From Pedobacter sp. KBS0701 (GTDB lineage: Bacteria; Bacteroidota; Bacteroidia; Sphingobacteriales; Sphingobacteriaceae), in the NCBI RefSeq assembly GCF_005938645.2, contig NZ_CP042171.1, positions 2,418,001-2,482,000 of the forward strand: 64,000 bases of DNA, written 5' to 3'. The notes below the pieces were generated by a model that searched no databases, was not told the origin of the DNA, and worked only from the letters and a program-made list of their open reading frames with translations. How positions within the stretch are numbered: position 1 is the first letter of the stretch; each line of letters begins with the position of its first letter. A program made the translations under genes and the position numbers. Positions 18,552 through 26,590 of this stretch are shown in pieces.

Positions 18552-19223
18552 ATGACTAAACAACTCTTATTTAGTTTGGTGTTAAGCTTAGTGTTTAGTT
18601 TGAAATCTAAAGCACAGGACAAATCAATAGTTCCTTCGGATGTAATTCCGTTTCAGGTAACTGTCGAAGAATCTGTCTATAAAGGTAAAAATGCCTTAGC
18701 CCTTGAAATAAAAGGCCAAGCTAATGGAGACAATACGCTTGCTATTCTGAAGGATATTGAATTTCATAACGGCGTAATTGAAGCCACAATTAGTGGGCAA
18801 GCACTTGCAAACGCAGGGGAAACAGCCCGTGGGTTTGTGGGTATTGCGTTCAGGGCGGCATTAGACGCTTCTAAAATGGAGGTTTTTTATTTACGTCCCA
18901 CCAATGGTCGGGCAGATGACCAATTACGCAGAAACCATTCCAGCCAGTATATTTCTATTCCTGGATATCCCTGGGAAAAATTAAGAAAGAAAACACCGGG
19001 GAAGTATGAAGCGTATGTAGATATATTACCTGCGGAATGGATCAAAATAAAAATTGTAGTAAAGGATGAAACTGCCAGGCTGTATGTTAATAGTGCTACT
19101 GAGCCTACTTTAATTGTAAATGACTTAAAGCAAGGTAAAAATATTCGGGGAAGCATTGGGTTATGGGTAGGCCCAGGTACACTAGGCCACTTTACTGATG
19201 TTAAAGTAACTAAAGAAGATTGA
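18552..19223 (+). CDS. Secreted LamG/DUF1080-like protein
   Basis: A 223-residue protein with a signal peptide (to about residue 21, LKSKAQ). The mature part looks like a concanavalin-type beta-sandwich of the DUF1080/LamG kind: FHNGVIEATISG, GFVGIAFRA, FYLRPTNGR, WIKIKIVVKDETARLYVN and GSIGLWVGPGTLGHFTDVKV are the typical strands. Such domains bind or cleave glycans, but I see no certain catalytic residues and assign no activity. It is monocistronic, 162 bp after the histidine kinase; no TAnnTTTG box is visible upstream. Confidence 0.7.
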   Translation: MTKQLLFSLVLSLVFSLKSKAQDKSIVPSDVIPFQVTVEESVYKGKNALALEIKGQANGDNTLAILKDIEFHNGVIEATISGQALANAGETARGFVGIAFRAALDASKMEVFYLRPTNGRADDQLRRNHSSQYISIPGYPWEKLRKKTPGKYEAYVDILPAEWIKIKIVVKDETARLYVNSATEPTLIVNDLKQGKNIRGSIGLWVGPGTLGHFTDVKVTKED

Positions 19224-19715
19224 TCAATATTATATAAATTCCAGCATCTCACCTGCAATTATTTTTGAAATAAATCTATAGCTCTATAAACTGCATTTTT
19301 TCAAAACAATAGAAAGAAATAGAATTACGTGGTGCAATACCATTCGCGGATTTTCTCTTTCCATGTCATATCCACGCTCGAAATATTCCTGAATACGGTT
19401 CATTTTTTTTTGCGGAGATATCGCTGTTAATATACTTATCCGTGGTTAAATTATTTTCACCTGAGCCAATGGCTTAACTTAATGACATTGGGGTAATGCC
19501 AGGCGAAAAAACTAATGTCCGTCTAGTACATTCGCAATATTACCATGATCAATAGAAACGTTCTAAATCGAACGCTATGTTTCAATATCGAACATTTTTC
19601 AAAATCTAAATAAATGTAATGCACATAAAATCAGTTACTTGTGCTTGGCATAGCTGTTGTAAACCATACGATACAGCGGGTTATGCTGGAAACCAACACT
19701 TAATAATATTACTTT
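19224..19715. other. 492-bp gap with a small unexplained reverse-strand frame
   Basis: The reverse strand at 19403-19284 holds a 39-residue frame (MNRIQEYFERGYDMEREN...) with an A-rich leader before its ATG. Its acidic/aromatic N-terminus and hydrophobic C-terminus look protein-like, but I recognise no family, so it could be a degraded gene end or chance. The rest is A/T-rich, with a repeated TCGAAC (about 19567 and 19585). No promoter box is convincing. Confidence 0.25.
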
Positions 19716-21377
19716 ATGCGATCAATGTTACGTATTTTATCATTACTCTTATGCTTAAGCCTTTTTGCCCTGGAAGGCTTCACGCAAACATCTTCCGCCA
19801 GGCCAACCTTCCAGGATTGCCGGCAAGTCTTAAATGGCGTCAATTTTAGTGTCGATCCGAGGATTGAACTTTTTCATACCATGGAAGTGCTCAGTGGTAT
19901 TCCACTGGTTAATTTTATCGAAACGGATTACAAGCAGAAGATTTTAGCCAATTTTGCCGCCCATAAAAATCATCCTCTTTTTGACTATCTGAAACGAAAT
20001 GATCTTTACGGAAAAATTTTCAATTCCATTGATGCGCCGATTTGGGCAATGCTCCACATGACTGATAATTTAGAATGGCGTAAAGATATTCCTGTTCCCG
20101 AAGCTGAAAATCCGATGCAGGATTCTCTGAGGATACTGATGAAGGATTTTGCGAAAAAATCGAATTATGTGCTGTTCTTTAATAGTAATACAGATTTTTA
20201 CCGGATTTCTTTGGCAACCTTAACCTACAATCTGCCAAATTTTAATGAAAAAGAACGCCTGCTGAACTATTGCGGAGACGGTAACGGAAAAAATATTCAG
20301 TTCAATGTGATCCTGAATTTTCTGGGCTGGGGGAATTTTGGACCCCGTATTTTTAAAAAAGGCGGAGCAGAATTGTACGCGGTGATTGCACCGGAAAAAT
20401 CCGCTATCAGGGTGCCCACTTTTGATGTTTCAGCTTTGTACCGATTGTTATGGCATGAATTCGCGCACTCCTTTGCAAATCCGGCAGTTGAAAAATACGA
20501 AGCGCAGTTCGATCAGTTTGAATGGATGTGGACACCCATAAAAGAATCTATGAAAAGACAGGGCTACGGTTCCTGGCGATCGGTGGTTAAGGAGCATCTG
20601 ACTGAAGCAATTGCCTGCCGTATGGCAGCATCGAAACTCGGTGAAAATGCTGCAGATCTGAACTTTGTACGGCGACAATATGGTATGCGCTGGATATATC
20701 TTCATCCCTTACTGGATGCGCTTAAACACTACGAGAAAAACCGCCGGCAATTTCCTACACTGGAAAGTTTCATTCCGGAAATTATAAAATCTTTTAAGCG
20801 GGTGAGCCCAGGTGATATTGACCGGTGGATGGCTGTAACCGATGCGATCAGAAAACCTGATGTTAACAATATGCCGGCAATCGATGCTATCTATGGTCAG
20901 AAGAACATTTTGTTTATTGTTTCTACTGGCGAATCGGATCAGGTAGCAGATAAAAAATTAAAAGATTTTATGAATAACTTTAAGAACCGGATGGCTGATT
21001 TAAAAGACGCAAGGGTGGTGGCTGATACGATAGCACTAAAAATGGATCTGTCTGTTTACCACCTTTCCGTTTGGGGAACACCGAAGGGTAACAAATTCCT
21101 GCAGAAATATTTTGATCAAATTCCACTGCAGATCGAGGATAAGCGGGTGATTGGTGAGAATATATATGAGGGTACAGGTTATGGCATATTGATCGGTTGG
21201 GTTAATCCATTTAACAAGGAAAAAGTAATGGCTATTTATACAGGGCAAAATCCTGCAGATGTTGTGGATTTTAACAACATTCCAAATGGCTCAGGAAATT
21301 ACCATATTTTCAATAACAAGATTACGATAAAGCAAAGCACTTTCAGTCGTCAGGGCGAGATTTGGTTCGCAAAATAG
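19716..21377 (+). CDS. Secreted DUF4932-type protein with HExxH motif (putative metallopeptidase)
   Basis: A 553-residue protein with a signal peptide (LSLLLCLSLFALEGFTQ). The central LLWHEFAHSFANP contains HEFAH at 247-251, a gluzincin-like zinc motif; EHLTEAIACRM, about 40 residues later, offers a Glu as possible third ligand. This arrangement matches DUF4932 proteins of Bacteroidota, whose substrate is unknown. The C-terminal third (from about 390) is a separate mixed alpha/beta region without a recognised domain. It is preceded by a long A/T-rich gap, with no obvious operon partner. Peptidase activity is inferred from the motif only. Confidence 0.7.
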   Translation: MRSMLRILSLLLCLSLFALEGFTQTSSARPTFQDCRQVLNGVNFSVDPRIELFHTMEVLSGIPLVNFIETDYKQKILANFAAHKNHPLFDYLKRNDLYGKIFNSIDAPIWAMLHMTDNLEWRKDIPVPEAENPMQDSLRILMKDFAKKSNYVLFFNSNTDFYRISLATLTYNLPNFNEKERLLNYCGDGNGKNIQFNVILNFLGWGNFGPRIFKKGGAELYAVIAPEKSAIRVPTFDVSALYRLLWHEFAHSFANPAVEKYEAQFDQFEWMWTPIKESMKRQGYGSWRSVVKEHLTEAIACRMAASKLGENAADLNFVRRQYGMRWIYLHPLLDALKHYEKNRRQFPTLESFIPEIIKSFKRVSPGDIDRWMAVTDAIRKPDVNNMPAIDAIYGQKNILFIVSTGESDQVADKKLKDFMNNFKNRMADLKDARVVADTIALKMDLSVYHLSVWGTPKGNKFLQKYFDQIPLQIEDKRVIGENIYEGTGYGILIGWVNPFNKEKVMAIYTGQNPADVVDFNNIPNGSGNYHIFNNKITIKQSTFSRQGEIWFAK

Positions 21378-21568
21378 TAAACTGGAGAATTGTCTGGAAT
21401 TGGCCACTTTCTTGCTGCCCTAAAGATGAATGAACTTGTTTTAAAGTTTGTGTTGACAAATTTTTAGCTTTTTATTGGCCAGATAAAAAAGTAATTGTGG
21501 TAACAGGCCTTTTAGCATCGGAAATTTCGGCCAGCACTGTGGTTAATTTCAAATAAAACATAAAAAGT

Positions 21569-21609
21569 TTTGATATTGTTGTCGTATATATTATATTTGC
21601 GACAACAAT
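21569..21609 (+). promoter_or_regulatory. Promoter with embedded palindromic operator of the VOC-EVE-MarR operon
   Basis: TTTG (21569-21572), a 19-nt spacer and TATATTTG (21592-21599) give an exact Bacteroidota -33/-7 promoter. A perfect 10-bp inverted repeat, ATTGTTGTCG (21575-21584) and CGACAACAAT (21600-21609), brackets the -7 box with a 15-nt spacer. A protein bound here would block RNA polymerase. The operon's own MarR-family gene is the obvious candidate. Confidence 0.7.
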
Positions 21610-21622
21610 TAAATTTATTTAT

Positions 21623-21982
21623 ATGAGATTATTAACATTTGCATCACTACAGGTGAAAAATCTGGGGGCATCAAAAGACTTTTATGAAAAAAAATTAGGA
21701 TTTGAAATTGGAGACACTAATCCGCAAGCCTGTGTTTTCAAATATAACCGGGGAGAGGCAAGTTTTGCTATTCGCACCCCGCTTGAATCACTTGAAGGAA
21801 AAGAGTTGGGTATCGGTGTGGCACTGTGGTTTGCCGTTGATAAAAATGTAGACGAACTGAAAGAAGAATTTACTATCAATGGAATTACAACAGCCGGACC
21901 GATTATAGATACGCCTTTTGGAAAAGCTTTTCATGTTAAGGACCCTGACGGCTATAAACTTACTTTTTTGAATGCAAAATAA
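21623..21982 (+). CDS. VOC-family (glyoxalase/bleomycin-resistance fold) protein
   Basis: A 119-residue single-unit vicinal-oxygen-chelate protein made of two beta-alpha-beta-beta-beta modules: FASLQVKNLGASKDFYEKKLGF opens the first, and FGKAFHVKDPDGYKLTFL is the typical closing strand with the metal-ligand-like Glu/Asp region. VOC proteins include glyoxalases, dioxygenases and drug-sequestering proteins; no specific substrate is evident. It is first in an operon with EVE and MarR genes, behind the palindromic promoter. That context favours an inducible detoxification or binding role. Confidence 0.8.
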   Translation: MRLLTFASLQVKNLGASKDFYEKKLGFEIGDTNPQACVFKYNRGEASFAIRTPLESLEGKELGIGVALWFAVDKNVDELKEEFTINGITTAGPIIDTPFGKAFHVKDPDGYKLTFLNAK

Positions 21983-22078
21983 GAATAGATTTTGGTTACT
22001 GTTTAAGGAGTAAGACAATCTCGCTAACTGAATTTTAAAGCAAAATTATCGGAATTTTAGCATCTATAAATCTACATA

Positions 22079-22528
22079 ATGAGTGAAAAAGACCCAAAGT
22101 ATTGGATAATTGTAGCATCCAAAGATCACGTAAAATCAGCAGTTGAACTGGGAATTGTACAGGCTTGTCATGGAAAATCTTCACCATTAAAAAGAATGGG
22201 AAAAAGTGATTTTGTTGTATTTTACTCTGGAAAGCAGACGATAGACAAACCGGACAAATGTCAGGAGTTTACTGCTTTGGGAAGGGTAGTAGACGGCGAG
22301 ATTTACCAGTTAAAAGTCCCGGAAAACTTTTCTCCTTCAAGACGGAAGGTAGAATTCTTTAACTGTAAAGCCATTTCTATTTTACCCTTAATTGATGATT
22401 TGTCTTTCATTCAGAATAAAAAACGCTGGGGCTATCCGTTTCGTTTTGGGTTCTTCGAGATCAAACGGAATGATTTTGAACTGATTTCTTCACAGATGCA
22501 ACAAACAAAAGATGAGCAAAAAAATTGA
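22079..22528 (+). CDS. EVE-domain protein (PUA-like fold)
   Basis: A 149-residue protein that is essentially one EVE domain: YWIIVASKDHV at the start, GKSSPLKRMGKSDFVVFYSGK in the middle and KRWGYPFRFGFFEI near the end, a layout found in EVE proteins of the UPF0310 type. EVE domains bind modified bases in RNA or DNA in several restriction systems, but solitary EVE proteins like this have no settled role. It lies 96 bp after the VOC gene, and its last 17 bp overlap the MarR gene, supporting cotranscription. Whether it acts with the MarR regulator is unknown. Confidence 0.8.
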   Translation: MSEKDPKYWIIVASKDHVKSAVELGIVQACHGKSSPLKRMGKSDFVVFYSGKQTIDKPDKCQEFTALGRVVDGEIYQLKVPENFSPSRRKVEFFNCKAISILPLIDDLSFIQNKKRWGYPFRFGFFEIKRNDFELISSQMQQTKDEQKN

Positions 22529-22988
22529 ATTTCATTTTAAAAAACCTGAAGACAGTCCGGGTTACCTTCTTGGCCAGCTAACCATGCTGTGGCAAAGGAA
22601 ATTAAAGCGCGTCCTTGATCCTTTAGATTTAACGCATACACAGTTCGCATTACTATGTGCACTAGCATGGCTCTCCAGGGACAGTGATGTGGTAACACAA
22701 GTGGATATAGCCAATCAAAGTAATGCAGACCGCATGATGGTATCTAAAGTGCTGAGAACACTGGAAGATAAAACGTTTATTACCCGTTTCGAACATCCTA
22801 CAGATACAAGGGCTAAAACAATAAGATTTACAGCTACCGGGGAGATAATCCTGCAAAAAGCGATTATCAGCGTAGAGGCTGCAGATCTGGACTTTTTTTG
22901 CGGCTTAGGAATAAACCTAAAAACTTTTAACTCAGATATGGCATCCCTTATTAAGCAAAATAATAAAGAGATATCAAATATTCCCTAA
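22512..22988 (+). CDS. MarR-family transcriptional regulator
   Basis: A 158-residue winged-helix protein. DLTHTQFALLCALAWL precedes the recognition region (TQVDIANQSNADRMMVSKVLRTLEDKTFITR) and the wing is HPTDTRAKTIRFTATGE, the normal MarR plan. It overlaps the EVE gene by 17 bp and is last in the operon, so autoregulation through the inverted repeat at 21575-21609 is likely. MarR proteins usually release DNA on binding small phenolics, drugs or oxidants; no redox cysteine pattern stands out. It converges on the TetX-like gene. Confidence 0.88.
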   Translation: MSKKIEFHFKKPEDSPGYLLGQLTMLWQRKLKRVLDPLDLTHTQFALLCALAWLSRDSDVVTQVDIANQSNADRMMVSKVLRTLEDKTFITRFEHPTDTRAKTIRFTATGEIILQKAIISVEAADLDFFCGLGINLKTFNSDMASLIKQNNKEISNIP

Positions 22989-23141
22989 TTCTCGTGACTT
23001 AACCCAATCCGAATATTTTTATAATTTGTACATATGGTGCGCAGAAAGAAATCCATTGCATTTAAAAAAGGTGGGTATCCTTCAGCCTGTAAAAGATCCC
23101 AGTTGCCGCACATATAAGATGCCGCAAAAGGATCTCCTTGT

Positions 23142-24308
23142 TTATCGTCCGCCAAAAAAATCAGACATAGTTGACAGGGCATTGGCGTGATGCATCCTTT
23201 CCCCGTTTTCCAATGACTCCCCTGCAATTCCGGAGGCTCTTTTTCGCATCGCTGTTTCATACGATACAATGGCCTCGTATATCGAAACATAATGGCTGCC
23301 TGTCAGGCTTTCACTCAATTCCAGGGCATCAAGCATCGCCATATTAACCCCTTCTCCTGCAAACGGTGGCATTACATGGGCAGCATCACCGATGATGGTA
23401 ACATCTGAAAGAGTACCCCAGGTCTGGTCCAAAGGCATGCAGTTGATTGGTCTCGGAATAAAAGGAACCGAAGTATTTTCAAATAGCGGGTACCAGAGGT
23501 CACTCCATCCCATATATTCTTTCTTAAACCATTCCAATACCTGCCACCGGTCGGAAAAATCTAAACCGCTTTTTTCCGCCCAATTTTCTTCGGCTTTAAA
23601 ACTTGCATAGAATCCGATTACACCGTTTGCTTTCTGTCCCATAAGAATATCCTTTTCATTTCCGAAAGCCATTAATTTACCGCCACGAAGAAGCCTGGTA
23701 ACTTCGGGTACCCGTTTTTCGGCATCATATATATTTCCCTCAAGCATCGTAATACCTGAATAAAACGCATTAATGCCAGTAATGTAGGGCCTGATTTTTG
23801 AGTTGGCACCGTCTGCTCCAATAACCAGATCAGCATACGCTTCCAATCCGTTTTTAAAATGTAACAGCCAGCCGTCTTTTTGTTTTTCCATAGACAGGAA
23901 TTGGCTGTTCCAAATTATATTCTCAGGCTCTAACGAGTCCAGTAATAGCTTACGTAAAGCACCCCGGTCTATTTCAGGCCGGAAATGTTGATCCCCGAAA
24001 TCTTCTTCTCTCATGCGTTCGAGGTCATGGTCGCTAAAAACTATTTCACCTTTTTCATTGGTAATCGTTGTTTTGTCGGCTCCAGGCATATAATTGTTTT
24101 TAAATGCATCCAGCAATCCTGCCTTCCGTATCGCGGCCAGCCCAGAATCTTCGTGCAGATCAAGCGGCGAACCCTGTACCCTTGCACTTCGGTCAAAATC
24201 CCTTTCATATACTTTAACATCAACGCCTTTCAGTTGTAAAAGCCTTGCTAATGTCAGTCCGCCGGGGCCGCCGCCTATAATCGCTACCTGCTTATTTTGT
24301 AATAACAT
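23142..24308 (-). CDS. FAD-dependent monooxygenase related to Tet(X)
   Basis: A 388-residue flavoprotein of the p-hydroxybenzoate hydroxylase class. The N-terminal VAIIGGGPGGLTLARLLQLKG is the FAD-binding fold; DLVIGADGANSKIR and TIIGDAAHVMPPFAGEGVNMA are the DG and GD motifs. The layout VYERD...GSPLDLHEDSG...AGLL and GDAAHxMPPFAGxGVN follow the Tet(X) subgroup closely, including the length. Tet(X) hydroxylates and inactivates tetracyclines; similarity seen here is moderate, so substrate and resistance are unproven. The gene is last in a reverse-strand series EamA-AraC-TetX-like, 22 bp after the AraC gene. A TAATTTTG box at 24326-24333 may give it an extra promoter. Confidence 0.85.
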   Translation of the reverse strand: MLLQNKQVAIIGGGPGGLTLARLLQLKGVDVKVYERDFDRSARVQGSPLDLHEDSGLAAIRKAGLLDAFKNNYMPGADKTTITNEKGEIVFSDHDLERMREEDFGDQHFRPEIDRGALRKLLLDSLEPENIIWNSQFLSMEKQKDGWLLHFKNGLEAYADLVIGADGANSKIRPYITGINAFYSGITMLEGNIYDAEKRVPEVTRLLRGGKLMAFGNEKDILMGQKANGVIGFYASFKAEENWAEKSGLDFSDRWQVLEWFKKEYMGWSDLWYPLFENTSVPFIPRPINCMPLDQTWGTLSDVTIIGDAAHVMPPFAGEGVNMAMLDALELSESLTGSHYVSIYEAIVSYETAMRKRASGIAGESLENGERMHHANALSTMSDFFGGR

Positions 24309-24325
24309 ATCTTTAAATTAGACTA

Positions 24326-24333
24326 CAAAATTA
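24326..24333 (-). promoter_or_regulatory. -7-like box before the TetX-like gene
   Basis: Reverse-strand TAATTTTG fits TAnnTTTG, 17 nt before the ATG and overlapping the end of the AraC gene. Two TAGACTA direct repeats (24319-24325, 24344-24350) flank it, 25 bp apart, possibly an activator site. Confidence 0.35.
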
Positions 24334-25080
24334 CTTTTGACCGTAGACTAAAAATTGTAAAAAACGGTCGTTTTTATTTTTATACAACTCTTTGGGTGAA
24401 ACCCCCGAAAGTCGTTTAACCTCTTTAATAAAATGAGACTGATCGGTAAAATTGCGCTGGGGATACAGCGTTCCATCCCTGATGTGTGAAAGCGAAGCCT
24501 GAAAACGAAGTATTTTACAATAAGCTTTCAACGGAAGCCCGAACTGCTGATTAAAATACCGGTTAATCTGGCGCGGGCTCCACGAAATCTTTTCAGAGAG
24601 TTCAGCAACGGAAATCTCGCCGTACGAAGCAAAAACCAGTTCAAACAATCTGCGTTTGCGCACATCCACATCTTCAGGTAAAAGCGCAATGATTTTACTT
24701 GTCATCGTATCACAAAAGGCTTCAAAATGATCCAGGTCTTCTATTCTTAAACCCCAAAAATCATCTGGCAGCAGCTTTCCGCTATTGATGATATCAGCCA
24801 CCGGAAAGCCGAAAATATATTCTATCGCCAGCGGATTAAAACTGACCGAACAAAAATCCGATACTTCATGATCAGGATATTTAGGTTGGGTTTCCAGTCC
24901 CAGCAAGGCAACCTGTATTCGGTTATCTTTAGTCTTTGAATAAATCAGGTCAATTCTTCCATTCGGAATAACCACAGCCTGATGATGATTGGAAAAGTTC
25001 TGTAGTGAGGAAAAACAATAGACAAAATCTTTTATCGATTCCTCAGGTTGAACGAGTTTAAAATCCAATGTGTCTCCCAT
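24331..25080 (-). CDS. AraC-family transcriptional regulator
   Basis: A 249-residue regulator. The N-terminal part (about 1-140) resembles the DUF6597-type domain of AraC proteins (VQPEESIKDFVYCF, PNGRIDLIYS). The C-terminal double HTH is clear: VAELSEKISWSPRQINRYF, then FTDQSHFIKEVKRLSGVSPKELY. It lies between EamA and TetX-like genes with gaps of 23 and 22 bp, so it probably controls this operon in response to a small ligand. No inducer can be read from the sequence. Confidence 0.88.
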   Translation of the reverse strand: MGDTLDFKLVQPEESIKDFVYCFSSLQNFSNHHQAVVIPNGRIDLIYSKTKDNRIQVALLGLETQPKYPDHEVSDFCSVSFNPLAIEYIFGFPVADIINSGKLLPDDFWGLRIEDLDHFEAFCDTMTSKIIALLPEDVDVRKRRLFELVFASYGEISVAELSEKISWSPRQINRYFNQQFGLPLKAYCKILRFQASLSHIRDGTLYPQRNFTDQSHFIKEVKRLSGVSPKELYKNKNDRFLQFLVYGQK

Positions 25081-25103
25081 GGTTAAAAATATTTCCGGTA
25101 AAA

Positions 25104-25997
25104 CTAATGTCTTTGCTCTTTTTTAAAAAGGTAATGCAGGTTAAAAACAAGAACTGATAGGAAAATGATACTGTATGCTGCCATTTGTAATGAACTAATG
25201 GGTTCATGGAATACCAAAGCTGCTATAACAAATCCAATAATTGGATTAATATTAAGCAACATCCCCACTGTTGACGAGTTTAATCCCTTAAGGGCATATA
25301 AATTCAAAAACAATGGAATTACTGTAAAACCAACTGCTATAACTTCTATTAGTAACCAAAATAACGCCTCGGTAGGCAAAGGTCCGCTGTAAGCAGGATA
25401 AAAGGGCATCAATATCAGCGCGGAAAGCGAAATATGAAAGGTGAGCAGGATGAACTTATCAAACCCAACATTTTTACGTTGGCTTACCAGGTAAGCGGCA
25501 TAAGTAAACCCAATAACAATACCGTAAACCATGTCCATAATATTCGCATACGATAGTATCAGGCAGCCCATTATACTTAACCCAACAGCCGTCCATTGTA
25601 CTTTGCTGAGCTTTTCGTGCAAAAGCCAGTAAGCAAGCAATGTGGTCATAATAGGGCAAACCAGATAGGCAAGCGAAGTAGCCTTGATGCTTACATGATT
25701 AAGCACGTAAATAAACGAGAACCAGTTGATATTTAAGAAAACACTTCCGCTTACATTCAGCAAAAGCATGTTTCGTCTTTGCTTCGAAGGTAAGGCCTTC
25801 ATATCAGAAAAGGTTTTAACCAATTCACCGCGTTTAAATAAAGCGGTAGCTAACAGCATCAATATCGCGCAGCTAAAAATGCGGTAAAATAAAATATCTA
25901 CCGAAGAATATCCGCTTAAAGGTTTCAAAACTAAACTAAAAAAGCCCCAGGTCGCATAAGCGAATATAGCGGCCAGGTAATATTTTGCGATTTTCAA
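25104..25997 (-). CDS. EamA/DMT-superfamily transporter (TTG start)
   Basis: A 297-residue membrane protein with about ten transmembrane helices in two EamA repeats (first about 5-135, second about 150-290). The start YYLAAIFAYATWGFFSLVLKPL and the later LAYWLLHEKLSKVQWTAVGLSIMGCLIL are family hallmarks. It resembles RarD-like permeases; DMT proteins export metabolites or drugs. No ATG is available: the frame opens with TTG at 25997, only seven codons after an upstream in-frame TAA, and this TTG overlaps the TGA ending the decayed hydrolase. First gene of the EamA-AraC-TetX-like operon. Confidence 0.82.
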   Translation of the reverse strand: MKIAKYYLAAIFAYATWGFFSLVLKPLSGYSSVDILFYRIFSCAILMLLATALFKRGELVKTFSDMKALPSKQRRNMLLLNVSGSVFLNINWFSFIYVLNHVSIKATSLAYLVCPIMTTLLAYWLLHEKLSKVQWTAVGLSIMGCLILSYANIMDMVYGIVIGFTYAAYLVSQRKNVGFDKFILLTFHISLSALILMPFYPAYSGPLPTEALFWLLIEVIAVGFTVIPLFLNLYALKGLNSSTVGMLLNINPIIGFVIAALVFHEPISSLQMAAYSIIFLSVLVFNLHYLFKKEQRH

Positions 25998-26567
25998 AAG
26001 ACAGTTGCTATAATTTTACTTCTGTTGGCAATGTAGATATTACTCATGAAGATAATACCTGTTGTTTTATTGAAAAGTATGTTTGCGCTTGCACCTGGGT
26101 CATCTCCATCATGCTCAATATATCCATTATTGTAAATATTCCAGAAAACTCCCTTATTTCGTGTTTGCAAACTCATACTCTCGGGTACGTTTTTTTTTGG
26201 GGCGGGGGGTAAACACTGGGCCAAACATTTCAATAGCCGACGCGCTTTTAATCAGACCATCTTAATATCTGTATCCAGATCAAAATAACCAAGCTCCATA
26301 GCTTTCATGAGCGATACAGCAATAAATGTTTTACTAACCGACCATATTTTGAATTGTTTGTGGCGTATATGCCTTTCTTTTTGCAATATCAGCATAGCCA
26401 AAACCACTTTCAAAAACGACTTTGTCTTTATTTAAAATAGCTACAGAAAAGCCAGGTGTATTATCTTCTTTAAGCTTTAGTCTCAAAGAATCCTAATAAT
26501 TTTGTGACTTAACTGTTAAAGTACAGCAAACAATAATAAAAAAGAATATTGATTTTAGATACGTCAT
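25994..26567 (-). pseudogene. Decayed serine hydrolase (beta-lactamase/class C-like family)
   Basis: From an ATG at 26567 the reverse strand reads a signal-peptide-like start, then an in-frame TAG at codon 25, then DNTPGFSVAILNKDKVVFE and FGYADIAKR, typical of the family's N-terminus. The frame breaks after TPQTIQNM; in the next frame SVSKTFIAVSLMKAMELG supplies the catalytic SxxK (SVSK) and DLDTDI follows. The middle of the enzyme, including the Tyr motif, is missing. A third piece (ending at 25994) contains YIEHDGDDPGASANI, the usual C-terminal region. One in-frame stop, at least two frame shifts and a large internal loss make it non-functional. Homopolymer tracts (26190-26210) mark part of the damage. 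Confidence 0.8.
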
Positions 26568-26590
26568 TTTAATTCTTTTTGTGCTGTTTG

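Noticed and set aside
22985..23290. 101-residue reverse frame downstream of MarR
   Set aside because: Mostly overlaps the real TetX-like gene in another frame; no family resemblance.
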